Part shown: positions 25,699-34,517 of the stretch, one piece after another
Layout of the letters: each line of letters begins with the position of its first letter
How positions within the stretch are numbered: the first letter of the stretch is position 1
Assembly (NCBI RefSeq): GCF_017309385.1
Contig: NZ_JAFJMJ010000003.1
Location: 806,001 to 870,000 of the forward strand
Source of the DNA: Amycolatopsis sp. 195334CR
GTDB taxonomy: Bacteria; Actinomycetota; Actinomycetes; Mycobacteriales; Pseudonocardiaceae
DNA length: 64,000 nucleotides
Direction of reading: 5' to 3'
The notes under the pieces: generated by a model
What the model was told of the DNA's origin: nothing
Seen by the model: only the letters and a program-made list of their open reading frames with translations
Database searches by the model: none
Position numbers and translations under genes: made by a program

Positions 25699-26280
25699 CT
25701 AAACCCTCATCGATTCGAGCATCCGGGTCAGCGCGGCCACCGTGTCCGCGAGATCGCGCCCCGGGTCAGCCGACCCGGCCAGCCAGGCGGCGGCCTCGTT
25801 CATCGCACCCGAGAGCAGGTGCGCGAGCGGGGCCACCGGCTGCCGGACCACCACGCCTTCTTCGATCAACCGGGTCAGCACCTCGGCGAGGTGCCGCATC
25901 GACGCGGTCGCGTCCAGCTCGCGCCAGGTCTCCCAGCCGAGCACCGCCGGCGCGTCGACCAGCATGATCCGCTGGATCTCCGGTTCCGTCGTCACCGTGA
26001 GGAACGCGGTGCACCCCTCGACCAGCTGCGTCCACGCGTCCGCCTCCGGCGCGGCACCGCCCACGCGCTCGGCCACCTCGGCGTGCACCTGCTCCAGCAC
26101 CGCGCGGAACAGCTGGTCCTTGCCGGTGAAGTAGTGGTACAGCGCGCCCTTGGACACCCCCGCCGCCGCGACGATCTCGGCGAGGCTCACCTGCCCGTAG
26201 CCCTTCGTCGAAAAAAGCGCCCGCGCCACCACGACCAGGGCCCGGGTGGTTTCCTCGCGCTGCTGCGCCTTCGTCGCCAT
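25699..26280 (-). CDS. TetR/AcrR family transcriptional regulator
   Basis: The 193-residue repressor has an N-terminal HTH ([34 protein letters not shown], read in parts, about residues 18-50) and a helical ligand domain. ATG 26280 is preferred over an in-frame GTG at 26289; GGGTGGGCGG precedes it. Two dyads in the divergent promoter region at 26301-26347 are obvious operators, one lying exactly between the -35 and -10 of the VOC gene. It therefore most likely represses the VOC gene and itself. Confidence 0.92.
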   Translation of the reverse strand: MATKAQQREETTRALVVVARALFSTKGYGQVSLAEIVAAAGVSKGALYHYFTGKDQLFRAVLEQVHAEVAERVGGAAPEADAWTQLVEGCTAFLTVTTEPEIQRIMLVDAPAVLGWETWRELDATASMRHLAEVLTRLIEEGVVVRQPVAPLAHLLSGAMNEAAAWLAGSADPGRDLADTVAALTRMLESMRV

Positions 26281-26294
26281 GCCGCCCACCCTAC

Positions 26295-26347
26295 TTGACG
26301 TACCGACGGTCGGTATCTATGGTTCGAACACATACCGACCGCCGGTA
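26295..26347 (+). promoter_or_regulatory. Promoter of VOC gene with two TetR operators
   Basis: TTGACG at 26295-26300 and TATGGT at 26318-26323 form a -35/-10 pair with an ideal 17-bp spacer. The spacer carries the palindrome TACCGAC-G-GTCGGTA (26301-26315). A second copy with one mismatch, TACCGAC-C-GCCGGTA, is at 26333-26347, centre-to-centre 32 bp. This is the layout of a repressor-controlled promoter; binding by the adjacent TetR is inferred. Confidence 0.8.
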
Positions 26348-26366
26348 CGTATCTGAGGGAGTCACC

Positions 26367-26780
26367 GTGAAACTGTCCAGCTTCTACCCCGTCATCTGCA
26401 CCGACGCCGCGACCGTGGCGCCCACTCGCGATTTCTACGTCGAGCACTTCGGCTTCGAAGTCGTCTTCGACTCGGGCTGGTACGTCAGCCTCCGCCACGA
26501 GGGCGGCCACGAACTCGGCATCGTCGACCACACGCACCCGTCGGTGCCGGAAGGCAGCCGCAGACCGGTCGCCGGGTTGATCCTGAACTTCGAGGTCGAC
26601 GACGTCGACGCCGAGCACCAGCGGCTGGGCGAGCAGGCCGGACTGCCGCTGGCCCTGCCGTTGCGCAGCGAGGAGTTCGGCCAGCGGCACTTCATCGTGA
26701 CCGATCCGGCGGGCGTGCTCGTCGACGTGATCACCGAGATCGAGCCGTCGGCCGCCTTCGCCGGCGACTTCACCAGCTGA
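26367..26780 (+). CDS. VOC (glyoxalase/bleomycin-resistance) superfamily protein
   Basis: The 137-residue protein has the paired beta-alpha-beta-beta-beta modules of the VOC fold: [30 protein letters not shown] in the first half, and [17 protein letters not shown] and [15 protein letters not shown] in the second. Members are lyases, dioxygenases or drug-binding resistance proteins. GTG 26367 follows GAGGGAG by about 6 nt. The tightly regulated promoter under a TetR repressor suggests induction by a small molecule, possibly a toxic one. Metal ligands cannot be assigned with certainty. Confidence 0.88.
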   Translation: MKLSSFYPVICTDAATVAPTRDFYVEHFGFEVVFDSGWYVSLRHEGGHELGIVDHTHPSVPEGSRRPVAGLILNFEVDDVDAEHQRLGEQAGLPLALPLRSEEFGQRHFIVTDPAGVLVDVITEIEPSAAFAGDFTS

Positions 26781-26820
26781 ACCGAGGGAACCCGGCGGGC
26801 GCACCGGGCGTCGATCAGGC

Positions 26821-28377
26821 ATGCCAGGTGAGACCTTCGGGCCGTACCGCATCGAGGATCTGCTCGGGCGCGGCGGCATGGGCGAGGTGCATCGCGCCTA
26901 CGACACCACCCACGACCGGGTCGTCGCGTTGAAGCGGCTGTCCGAGTCGGCCGTCGGCGACCCCGGTTTCCGCGCGCGGTTCCGGCGCGAATCGCGGATC
27001 GTCGCGCGGCTGCGCGAACCGCACGTGATCCCGATCCACGCCTACGGCGAAATCGACGGGCGCCTGTACCTGGACATGCGCCTGGTCGAAGGACCCGACC
27101 TGAAGGAACTCACCGATGCGGGCCCGCTGGCGCCGGCGCGGTCCGTGCACATCGTCGAGCAGGTGGCGAGCGCACTGGACGCCGCGCACGCCGACGGCCT
27201 CGTGCACCGCGACGTCAAACCGTCGAACATCCTGGTCGCCGCCGGGGACTTCGTCTACCTGGCCGACTTCGGGATCGCGCGCAGCTCGTCGGCCACGGCG
27301 ACGTCGATCACCGCGTCGGGCGTCATGGTCGGCACGCTCGACTACATGGCGCCCGAGCGGTTCGGTGAAGGCGCGGTCGACGGACGCACCGACGTCTACG
27401 CCCTCGCGTGCGTGCTCTTCACCAGCCTGACCGGACGGCGCCCGTTCACCGTCGAAGGCACGGCCGCGCAGATCTGGGCGCACCTGCAGGAACCGCCACC
27501 GCGCGCGTCGACCTGGAACTCGTCGATTCCGTCGACGCTCGATGACGTAATCATCCGCGGCATGGCAAAGGAGCCTGACCAGCGCTTTCCCACCGCGGGT
27601 GCCCTGGCCGCCGCCGCTCGCGCCGCCCTCGAGCAACCCGCCACCGCACCAACACCGTCCCGCCGACGTCCGGCTCGGGTGCCTCCTCGTCTTGCCCCGA
27701 TGTTGCCGATCGGGCTCGCGGTCCTGGTGATCGTCGCCGTCGTGGCCACCCTCTTGCTCGTCCGGAACGGCGACTCGCCGGTGTCCGGCATCGCGATCGC
27801 CGGCGCGTCCTCCTCGTCATCCCCGTCGACCGTGCCGACGCCGCCAACCTTGCCGACGCCGTCGACTCCGCCGACGCCCAGCACACGCTCCTCCCCCGCG
27901 AACACCGAATTCCCGCAGCTGCTGCCCAGCGTCTACCGCGGCAACGCCTCGTGCCGCGAGGTCGAAAAGGTCGACGGCGCGCTGGCGACCATCACCTGCA
28001 CCGAGACGAACAGAGCGCACCCGACCTTCCCCGGTCCCGCGGAAGCCAATTTCTACCTGTTCGCCGATCGCACCAGTCAAGACGCGTTCTTCCGGAAGCT
28101 GGTGACCGACCGCGACATTCCCCGCCAGGACCAGTACGGCGGCTGTCGGCCGAGCACGCAGGCCATTCACTACGCGCTGTACTACCGCGACACCAGCGGC
28201 CCGATCCCCGGCGAGTTCACCACCTGCTTCACTGAAGACGGCACCGGCCAGTTGTGGTGGGTGGACACCCGGACGCTCACCATCGGCGCACTGATCGCCC
28301 CCGGCGCGACCAGCGACGACGCACTAACGCAGCTGGACACCTGGTGGAACAACATGATCTTGGTGACGTTGAAGTGA
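26821..28377 (+). CDS. Membrane Ser/Thr protein kinase (PknB-like)
   Basis: This Hanks-type kinase has 518 residues. It has glycine loop GRGGMGEV, catalytic lysine K38 (VVALKRL), catalytic loop HRDVKPSN (D131) and DFG (D149), all intact. A single membrane helix lies at about residues 294-314. A Ser/Thr/Pro-rich linker leads to an extracellular domain of about 165 residues with four cysteines likely forming two disulfides. There are no PASTA repeats, so the ectodomain binds something other than muropeptides. It phosphorylates proteins on the cytoplasmic side. No ribosome binding site is obvious before ATG 26821. Confidence 0.95.
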   Translation: MPGETFGPYRIEDLLGRGGMGEVHRAYDTTHDRVVALKRLSESAVGDPGFRARFRRESRIVARLREPHVIPIHAYGEIDGRLYLDMRLVEGPDLKELTDAGPLAPARSVHIVEQVASALDAAHADGLVHRDVKPSNILVAAGDFVYLADFGIARSSSATATSITASGVMVGTLDYMAPERFGEGAVDGRTDVYALACVLFTSLTGRRPFTVEGTAAQIWAHLQEPPPRASTWNSSIPSTLDDVIIRGMAKEPDQRFPTAGALAAAARAALEQPATAPTPSRRRPARVPPRLAPMLPIGLAVLVIVAVVATLLLVRNGDSPVSGIAIAGASSSSSPSTVPTPPTLPTPSTPPTPSTRSSPANTEFPQLLPSVYRGNASCREVEKVDGALATITCTETNRAHPTFPGPAEANFYLFADRTSQDAFFRKLVTDRDIPRQDQYGGCRPSTQAIHYALYYRDTSGPIPGEFTTCFTEDGTGQLWWVDTRTLTIGALIAPGATSDDALTQLDTWWNNMILVTLK

Positions 28378-28445
28378 CCCGCCCGGCGGCAGCCGCGGCG
28401 TCCTCTCCACAATGGGGACAAATCCCCCACCGAAGGGAGAGCTTC

Positions 28446-28772
28446 GTGCTCACCAGCCCCGCCGGACGTTTCCGCCTTCTCGCCCTGGCCGAGGCGATGT
28501 CCTGGGCCGGTCTGCTGATCGGCATGTTCTTCAAGTACGTGGTGGTCGGCAACGAGATCGGCGTGAAGATCTTCGGCCCGATCCACGGCGTGGTGTTCGT
28601 CGCCTACGTGATCGTCGCGCTCCTGGTGCGCGAGTCGCTGCGCTGGGACGCCCGCACCACCGTGCTCGCGCTGATCGCCAGCATCCCGCCGTTCGGCACC
28701 GTGCTGTTCGAGCGCTGGGCCACCCGCACCGGGCGCCTGGACCGCTCAGCCCAGCCCGTCGCGAGCCAGTAG
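28446..28772 (+). CDS. DUF3817 family membrane protein
   Basis: The 108-residue protein has three predicted membrane helices and the family signature LALAEAMSWAGLLIGMFFKY, GPIHGVVFVAYVIVAL and IASIPPFGTVLFERW. DUF3817 proteins are small conserved actinobacterial membrane proteins of unknown function. GTG 28446 follows GGGAGAG. Its 3' end overlaps the convergent response-regulator gene by 27 nt. Confidence 0.9.
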   Translation: MLTSPAGRFRLLALAEAMSWAGLLIGMFFKYVVVGNEIGVKIFGPIHGVVFVAYVIVALLVRESLRWDARTTVLALIASIPPFGTVLFERWATRTGRLDRSAQPVASQ

Positions 28773-29378
28773 CGCGGCCTGCACGCGGTTCGCGCAGCCC
28801 AGCTTGGCCAGGATCCGGCTGACGTAGGTCTTGATGGTGGCCTCGCTCATGTGCACGCGGCCGCCGATCTCGGCGTTCGAAAGACCTTCGGCGAGCAGCC
28901 CGAGCACCTCCGACTCCCGCGGGGAAAGCGCGGCCAACCGCGCGGCCGCGTTCTCCCGGCGTTCGGTGTCGCCGGTGCCGACCATGTCCATCACGAGCCG
29001 CGCCACCTCGGGTGACAGGTAGGCCTCCCCGGCGTGCGCCGCGCGGACGGCGCGGATCAACTCGTCCGGCGTGCAGTTTTTCAACACGAACCCGGCGACC
29101 TGCTGCCGGATCGCCCGGCGGACGTTCGGTTCGACGCCGAAGGCGGTCAGGATGACCACCGGCACGCCGGGCAGTTCCCGCACGGCGGACAACCCGTCCA
29201 GCTCGGGCATGTTCAGGTCGAGCACGGCGACGTCGGCCCGGTGCGCCCGCGCGAGTTCGACCGCCGCCCGCCCGTCGGCGGCCTCGGCGACCACCTCGAT
29301 CCCGGCGTCGGATTCGAGCACGGTCCGGATGCCGGCGGTGATCAGCGGCTCGTCGTCGGCGATCAGGACGCGGATCAC
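28746..29378 (-). CDS. NarL/LuxR family response regulator
   Basis: The 210-residue protein has an N-terminal receiver domain with phospho-acceptor D54 (AVLDLNMPELDG), acidic pair D8/D9, and switch lysine in FVLKNC. A C-terminal LuxR HTH follows (LSPRESEVLGLLAEGLSNAEIGGRVHMSEATIKTYVSRILAKL, read in parts). The GTG start overlaps the kinase stop (GTGA), so the pair is translationally coupled. It likely regulates the divergent ABC exporter through the dyads at 30552-30600. Confidence 0.95.
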   Translation of the reverse strand: MIRVLIADDEPLITAGIRTVLESDAGIEVVAEAADGRAAVELARAHRADVAVLDLNMPELDGLSAVRELPGVPVVILTAFGVEPNVRRAIRQQVAGFVLKNCTPDELIRAVRAAHAGEAYLSPEVARLVMDMVGTGDTERRENAAARLAALSPRESEVLGLLAEGLSNAEIGGRVHMSEATIKTYVSRILAKLGCANRVQAALLARDGLG

Positions 29379-30532
29379 CCCGCACCGCCGAACGCGCTCG
29401 CCGGTCCGACCATGACCACCATCGACACCACGGCGAGCACCAGCGCCGCCACCCGCACTCGCCCCAACGACCGCGGTTCAGCCTCCGGCGGCGGCGCGGC
29501 AGGCAACATCGCCGTCAACCGGAACTCCGTCTCGGACCTGTCGTGGTGCACCAGCCCACCGGCCAGCCCGACCCGCTCGGCCAGCCCGGTCAACCCATGC
29601 CCGCCATCGCTTTCCGGTGCGCCAGGCACTCCGTTGCGGATACTGACCAGCAGGGCGTCGTCCTCCCAGCGCAACGACACCCGGACCTCGGCGGCGGGCG
29701 CATGCTTGGCCGCGTTCGTCAGTCCCTCCTCGACCACCCGGTAGGCCGCCTGCTCGACCTCCGGCTCCACCGACCGAGCCTCGCCCACGCTGCACAAATC
29801 GACCCTCATCCCGGCGGCGCGGAACTCGTCGACCAAACCGCCGACCTCCGCGAGCCTCGGTTCACGGGGCTCAACCTCGACTGGACTGCGCAGCGTGCCG
29901 ACCAGCTCGTGCAGTTCGGCGGTCGCCTGGCGCGCGATCCCGGCCAGCCTCCGCACCGCCTCGCGGTCCGGTGAGTCGCCGACCTCCAACGCGGCGGCCT
30001 GCACCGACAGCAACCCGAGCCGATGTCCGAGTGAGTCGTGCATGTCCCTGGCGATCCGGAGGCGCTCGGTGAGCCGTTCCCGCTCGGCCAGCAGGTCGCG
30101 CTCGGCGCGCAACCGCCGGTTGTGCTCGTCGAGCGCGTTGACGAGCTGCCGATGCTGCGCGAAGTACCGGCCGACGACCATCGGCAACGCCACCAGCATC
30201 AGCACCTTCGGCACCAAGTGCAGGCCGCCCGCGAACTGCACACCAAGGTAAACCGCCGTCGACAGGCCCACCGTCAGGTAGTCCCGCCACTGCTCAGCCT
30301 GCTGGCCGGCGCGGTAGCTCGCGCACAGCATGAGCGCGTACCCACCGCCGGTGAGACACGCGAGCGCGACCGCCACCGCGAACCCAGGTACCGTCCGGCG
30401 CCACAGCAGGACCAGCGCGATCGCACCGGCGAACAACGGCGCCGCCCACCAGCCCACGCCGACCACCCGGTCCGGCGCCAGCCAGACCACGTCCACCAGC
30501 ACGGCGATCACGGCTATCACCACTCGGCCCAT
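29375..30532 (-). CDS. Sensor histidine kinase, HisKA_3 (NarL-type partner)
   Basis: The 385-residue kinase has several membrane helices in residues 1-122, a coiled coil at 125-158, and phospho-acceptor H165 in RIARDMHDSLGHRL. A HATPase domain (EEGLTNAAKHAP, GHGLTGLAERV) follows. Unusually, a further hydrophobic helix lies at the extreme C terminus (about residues 357-380), after the ATPase domain. The ATG at 30532 lies 6 nt from a TAGCCT -10 element, suggesting a leaderless transcript. It is divergent from an ABC exporter, the common arrangement of drug- or envelope-stress sensing systems. Confidence 0.93.
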   Translation of the reverse strand: MGRVVIAVIAVLVDVVWLAPDRVVGVGWWAAPLFAGAIALVLLWRRTVPGFAVAVALACLTGGGYALMLCASYRAGQQAEQWRDYLTVGLSTAVYLGVQFAGGLHLVPKVLMLVALPMVVGRYFAQHRQLVNALDEHNRRLRAERDLLAERERLTERLRIARDMHDSLGHRLGLLSVQAAALEVGDSPDREAVRRLAGIARQATAELHELVGTLRSPVEVEPREPRLAEVGGLVDEFRAAGMRVDLCSVGEARSVEPEVEQAAYRVVEEGLTNAAKHAPAAEVRVSLRWEDDALLVSIRNGVPGAPESDGGHGLTGLAERVGLAGGLVHHDRSETEFRLTAMLPAAPPPEAEPRSLGRVRVAALVLAVVSMVVMVGPASAFGGAG

Positions 30533-30616
30533 GCGGTGAGGCTAGCGACTTTGGTGAACACCAGGAGCGACCTTCGAGGACAGCGCCCGGCGGTTCACCG
30601 TTCCTAGCCTGCGAGC
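30533..30616. promoter_or_regulatory. Mirror-image leaderless promoters with two dyads
   Basis: Both divergent genes have the hexamer TAGCCT exactly 6 nt before the start codon: minus strand at 30539-30544 for the kinase, and plus strand at 30605-30610 for the ABC ATPase. Between them lie TGGTG-AA-CACCA (30552-30563) and CGGT-TC-ACCG (30591-30600). These share GGTGAAC/GTTCACC cores and are likely response-regulator sites. No ribosome binding sites are present, in keeping with leaderless starts. Confidence 0.6.
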
Positions 30617-31519
30617 GTGATCGAAGTGCGCGAACTGAGCAAACGCTACGGCCGGGCGACCGCCGTCGACGACCTGACCTTCACCGTGCGGCCGGGCGGT
30701 GTCACCGGCTTCCTGGGACCGAACGGCGCCGGAAAGTCCACGACCATGCGAATCATCCTGGGATTGGACGCACCCGACGCCGGCGAGGCGCTCGTCGGCG
30801 GTCGCCGATACGCCACCCTTCGGCGGCCGATGTTCGAAGTGGGCGCCCTGCTCGACGCGAACGCGGTGCACGGCGGGCGCAGCGCCTACGACCACTTGCT
30901 GGCGCTGGCCCTGACCAACGGCATCGGCCCCGGACGAGTCCGGGAAGTGTTGGAGCAGGTCGGTTTGGCCGACGTGGCCCGAAAGCGGGCGGGCAAGTTC
31001 TCGCTGGGTATGAAGCAGCGGCTAGGACTCGCCGCCGCACTGCTCGGTGACCCCGCCGTTCTCCTGCTCGACGAACCGGTGAACGGCTTGGACCCCGATG
31101 GCGTGCGTTGGATCCGCGAGCTACTGCGCTCGCTGGCCGCCGAAGGCCGAACCGTGCTGGTGTCGAGCCACCTGATGAGCGAGATGGCCCTCACCGCGGA
31201 CCGCCTCATCGTGATCGGACGCGGCCGGCTGATCGCCGACACCTCCGTCCGCGAACTCGAAGAACGCTTCCAGCGCGGCGTTTTCGTCCGCTCCCCACGC
31301 GCCGTCGAATTGTCCGACGCCCTCCGAGGTGCCGGGGCCGAGGTGGTCGCGGAATCCAACGAAGCGCTTTCGGTACACGGAATGGGCGTGGACAGCATCG
31401 GCGAACTCGCCGCCGCTCGCGGAATCCCGGTGTACGAGGTCATGCCGCGAAGCGCCTCACTGGAAGAGGCGTACTTGGAGCTGACCGCGGACAGCGTCGA
31501 CTACCGGGCGGCGCGATGA
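30617..31519 (+). CDS. ABC transporter ATP-binding protein
   Basis: This 300-residue exporter-type ATPase has Walker A GPNGAGKSTT at about residues 36-45, signature FSLGMKQRLGLA near residue 135, and Walker B VLLLDEPVNGLDPDG near residue 152. The C-terminal extension is typical of bacitracin/antibiotic-type ABC-2 systems. GTG 30617 is used. The following permease start overlaps the stop (ATGA). Together with two permeases it forms an exporter probably switched on by the divergent two-component system. Confidence 0.95.
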   Translation: MIEVRELSKRYGRATAVDDLTFTVRPGGVTGFLGPNGAGKSTTMRIILGLDAPDAGEALVGGRRYATLRRPMFEVGALLDANAVHGGRSAYDHLLALALTNGIGPGRVREVLEQVGLADVARKRAGKFSLGMKQRLGLAAALLGDPAVLLLDEPVNGLDPDGVRWIRELLRSLAAEGRTVLVSSHLMSEMALTADRLIVIGRGRLIADTSVRELEERFQRGVFVRSPRAVELSDALRGAGAEVVAESNEALSVHGMGVDSIGELAAARGIPVYEVMPRSASLEEAYLELTADSVDYRAAR

Positions 31520-32223
31520 CCGCCGCGCTCGCCGCCGAATGGCGCAAACTACGTTCGGTTCAGTCAACCCAGTACGTGCTCGGCATGGTGTTGCTCAGTG
31601 TGGTCGTCGGTGCGGCGCTCGCGTGGGCCTGGGGCCAGACGTGGGACTCGATGTCGGCTGAACGCCGAGGATCGCTCTCCGACGGGTCCATCGAGGAGAC
31701 CCTGCTTCCGGTTCTCCAGTTGTGCCTAGGCATTCTTGGCGCACTCACCATCACGGCCGAATACGCGACCGGCTTGATCCGAACCAGTCTCACCGTGCTG
31801 CCGCGCCGGACGTCGGTCTTCGCGGCGAAGGCGATCACCGTCGGCGTACTGGCGCTCGCCGCCGGAATCGCCGCGACCTTCGCGATCCATCTGCTCAGCA
31901 AGGCGGTCTTCGGTGACCGCACCTTCCCCGGTTACCACGACCTGGCCAGCGAAGCACCGGGCCTGCTCGGCGCCGGCACGACCGTTGGGCTCGTGGCGTT
32001 GATCGGCTTCGGCGCCGGCACCGTACTGCGGTCGACTGCCGGTGCCGTGTCCGTACTCGTCGTGCTGTTGTTCGTCCTGCCGATGATCAGCGGCTTCCTT
32101 CCCGAGCCGTGGGGAGAACGCATCGGCTCGGCCCTGCTCACGAACCCCGTCAGCGCGCTCGTTCTGGCAGCCGTGCTCCTGGCCGTCGCCGCCGTGACGA
32201 TCACACGGAGGGATGTCGGATGA
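31516..32223 (+). CDS. ABC-2 type transporter permease
   Basis: The 235-residue membrane protein has about six hydrophobic helices and the N-terminal pattern LAAEWRKLRSVQSTQYVLGMVLL that is common in ABC-2 permeases paired with this ATPase type. It shares ITAEYATGLIRTSLTVLPRR-type sequence with the next gene (ITSEHSSGLVRTSFTVVPRR), so the two permeases are duplicates that probably heterodimerise. Its start overlaps the ATPase stop and its stop overlaps the next start. Confidence 0.92.
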   Translation: MTAALAAEWRKLRSVQSTQYVLGMVLLSVVVGAALAWAWGQTWDSMSAERRGSLSDGSIEETLLPVLQLCLGILGALTITAEYATGLIRTSLTVLPRRTSVFAAKAITVGVLALAAGIAATFAIHLLSKAVFGDRTFPGYHDLASEAPGLLGAGTTVGLVALIGFGAGTVLRSTAGAVSVLVVLLFVLPMISGFLPEPWGERIGSALLTNPVSALVLAAVLLAVAAVTITRRDVG

Positions 32224-32996
32224 CCGGCGTTCTGCGTTCGGAATGGGTGAAGCTGCGATCGGTGCGTTCCACCTACGCGGTCCTCGCCGTCGTGCCCGTC
32301 ATCTTCGCGCTGGTCGCGTTGTTGACCATGAGCGTGGTGAACTTCTGGGACGCCACCCCCGCTCGCCGCGACACCACCATCCTCTCGCCGTTGACCGGCT
32401 TCACCTCCTGGTTAGCGGGCATCGGGGTGGCCGTCCTGGGCGTGCTGGCCATCACCAGCGAGCATTCCAGCGGCCTGGTTCGCACCAGTTTCACCGTGGT
32501 GCCGCGGCGAACCAGGGTGCTCGCCGCGAAGGCCGTGGTGCTGGCCGCACTCGCGTTCGTGGTCGGTCAACTCGTCGAGTTCGGTTCGTTCTTCCTGAGC
32601 CGCGCGATGATCGGTGACAGGACACTCGTCGGCCACACCAGCGCCCTCGCCGAGGAAGCTCCCCGAATGCTGGCGGCCGGTTCGGTCGTAGTCGTCTACG
32701 CGATGCTGGGACTTGGACTCGGCGTCCTTCTCCGCTCCACCGCGGGCGCGATTTCGGCCCTGGTCGCTTACTGGTACGTCGCCCCACTGATCACCCAGAA
32801 ACTGCCAGGCGAGTGGGCCTCGTGGGCAACTTCGGTGATGCTGACCCACCTCCCGGAGCAACTGGCCGGATCGGGACGACTCGGGATCGGCCCCGAATTG
32901 ATGCTGTCTCAGGTAGGCGCGGCGGTCGCCCTGGTGCTCTACGTGGCGCTGGCCCTCGGCGCCGCATCGATCGTGATGCGACGCCGAGATGTCTGA
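32220..32996 (+). CDS. ABC-2 type transporter permease, paralogue
   Basis: The 258-residue membrane protein is homologous to the preceding permease (LRSEWVKLRSVRSTYAVLAVV and the TSEHSSGLVRTSFTVVPRRTRVLAAKAVVL region). It probably forms the second transmembrane half of the exporter. The ATG overlaps the upstream stop. Its stop lies 16 nt from that of a convergent, unrelated ABC permease. Confidence 0.92.
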   Translation: MTGVLRSEWVKLRSVRSTYAVLAVVPVIFALVALLTMSVVNFWDATPARRDTTILSPLTGFTSWLAGIGVAVLGVLAITSEHSSGLVRTSFTVVPRRTRVLAAKAVVLAALAFVVGQLVEFGSFFLSRAMIGDRTLVGHTSALAEEAPRMLAAGSVVVVYAMLGLGLGVLLRSTAGAISALVAYWYVAPLITQKLPGEWASWATSVMLTHLPEQLAGSGRLGIGPELMLSQVGAAVALVLYVALALGAASIVMRRRDV

Positions 32997-33012
32997 CGCT
33001 CTCACCGAGCCC

Positions 33013-33690
33013 TCAAACCGATACCGCAGGCAACCGCTGAGGACGCAAGCGGACGACAGCCGCCACCCATGCCGCAACCGCGGCGACCACCAGCACAAAG
33101 ACAAAGTGCATGAGCCCGCGCGACAGGTACTCGTCACCGACGGGATCGACCGCATAGCTGGCGAGTTCGCGCGTCGACCACAACGGCAGCAACTTCGCGA
33201 GCGTGCCGTCGGGGTCGGCCAGCATCTGGGTCGCCATGATCGCCAGCAACGCCAGCGCACCTTCGAGCTCGCGGGGAAGCACCAGGCTCACCACCGCCCC
33301 CAGAGGTGCAGCGATCAACACCGTGGTCGCAAGCAACACACCAACCGCCCACAACCGCTGCACATCCAACGTCACCGACACGAGCACGAGGTACACGAGC
33401 GCGATGGAGAGTCCGGTCCCGATCAGCGCGATCTGCCTACCCGCGAACAACACGGTCGGCGACGCGCCGACCACCGCGAGCCTGCGGTCAAGGTGCCTCG
33501 ACCCGACATGCGAGAACAAAGCCAGCGTCGCAACCGCCCAGCCGACCCCCAACGCCAGGAACCTCACCGCCTGGCCCTCAAGATCGATCCGCGCGGCGTA
33601 GAACGCCAATGGCAGCAAGGTGACCAAGGACAATGCCGCCCTGCGGCGGAGCAGCTCGCGCAAACTGGTCGCGGCAATCGTCGACAACAT
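33013..33690 (-). CDS. ABC transporter permease subunit
   Basis: The 225-residue protein has about six hydrophobic segments (LSLVTLLPLAFYAARI, FLALGVGWAVATLALFSHV, IGTGLSIALVYLVLVSV, VGVLLATTVLIAAPLGAVVSLVL, and a C-terminal helix). Its sequence lacks any strong family signature. The ATG overlaps the ATPase stop by one base (TGATG), so it is the membrane partner of that ATPase in a three-gene operon headed by a PadR regulator. Confidence 0.85.
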   Translation of the reverse strand: MLSTIAATSLRELLRRRAALSLVTLLPLAFYAARIDLEGQAVRFLALGVGWAVATLALFSHVGSRHLDRRLAVVGASPTVLFAGRQIALIGTGLSIALVYLVLVSVTLDVQRLWAVGVLLATTVLIAAPLGAVVSLVLPRELEGALALLAIMATQMLADPDGTLAKLLPLWSTRELASYAVDPVGDEYLSRGLMHFVFVLVVAAVAAWVAAVVRLRPQRLPAVSV

Positions 33691-34517
33691 CAGTGGTCCT
33701 CCGCCCCGGTCAGTTCGAGCAGGTGGTCGACCCGGTCGAGATCGTGCAGCAAGTGGGTGACCACGAGCACGCCGGCCCCCGCATCACGCCAAGCGAAAAT
33801 CTGTGCCCAGAGGTCTACATAGGAACCTTGATCGAATCCCTGGTAGGGCTCGTCGAGCAGGATCAGGTCGGGCCTGTTCAACTCGCCCAGCACCACGTTG
33901 AGCTTCTGCTGCGTGCCGCCCGACAGTTGTGCGGCGACAACACCGCGTCGCGGCCGCCAGCCGAGGCTGCTGCAGAGATGGGAGCCGGTCGCGACCGCTT
34001 TGCGCCGGGACATCCCATGGACCGCACCGAACAACCGGAAGTGCTCGTCCGCGGTCAGATGCTGTGCGACCCCATGTTGCTGAGGTGCGTATCCGACCCG
34101 TTCCGTGCGTTCCACAATGCCACCGGAGGCTTTGGTGGTGCCCGCACAGATGTCCAGCAGCGTCGACTTACCCGACCCGTTGGCTCCGACGATCGCCGCG
34201 ACTTCGCCGCCACGAAGCGTCAAGTCGACACCGCGCAGGACCTCGCGTCGCCGGTAGCGCTTGGTCACACCCGAGAGCCGAAGCACAACAGGCCCCCGGC
34301 TGCGACGTAGTGGCGCCCACATCGGCACCGTCTCGCGTGCGGCCTGCGCCAGCGTGGCGGCGTACGCGTTCGCAGGACCGTAGAGTTCGGCCGGGTCGAG
34401 CGCGGCCGCCCGCGCTTCTGCGTGGCTGTCGTCGGCCAGTCGCGCCGCTTCGCCGGGCTCCACTCCGAGTTCAACAAGCCGACGAGCAAGTCGGGTCGGC
34501 CATTCGCGCCCCGTCAT
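33690..34517 (-). CDS. ABC transporter ATP-binding protein with N-terminal helical extension
   Basis: The ABC ATPase domain starts near residue 78 of 275, with Walker A GANGSGKSTLLD, signature AQLSGGTQQKLNVVLG and Walker B LILLDEPYQGFDQGSYVDLW. The first 75 residues form an unusual helical extension (LARRLVELGVEPGEAARLADDSHAEARAAALDPAEL). The distal part of the domain appears short. Start and stop both overlap neighbours (ATGA with PadR, TGATG with permease). Expression is probably controlled by the PadR protein. Confidence 0.92.
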   Translation of the reverse strand: MTGREWPTRLARRLVELGVEPGEAARLADDSHAEARAAALDPAELYGPANAYAATLAQAARETVPMWAPLRRSRGPVVLRLSGVTKRYRRREVLRGVDLTLRGGEVAAIVGANGSGKSTLLDICAGTTKASGGIVERTERVGYAPQQHGVAQHLTADEHFRLFGAVHGMSRRKAVATGSHLCSSLGWRPRRGVVAAQLSGGTQQKLNVVLGELNRPDLILLDEPYQGFDQGSYVDLWAQIFAWRDAGAGVLVVTHLLHDLDRVDHLLELTGAEDH

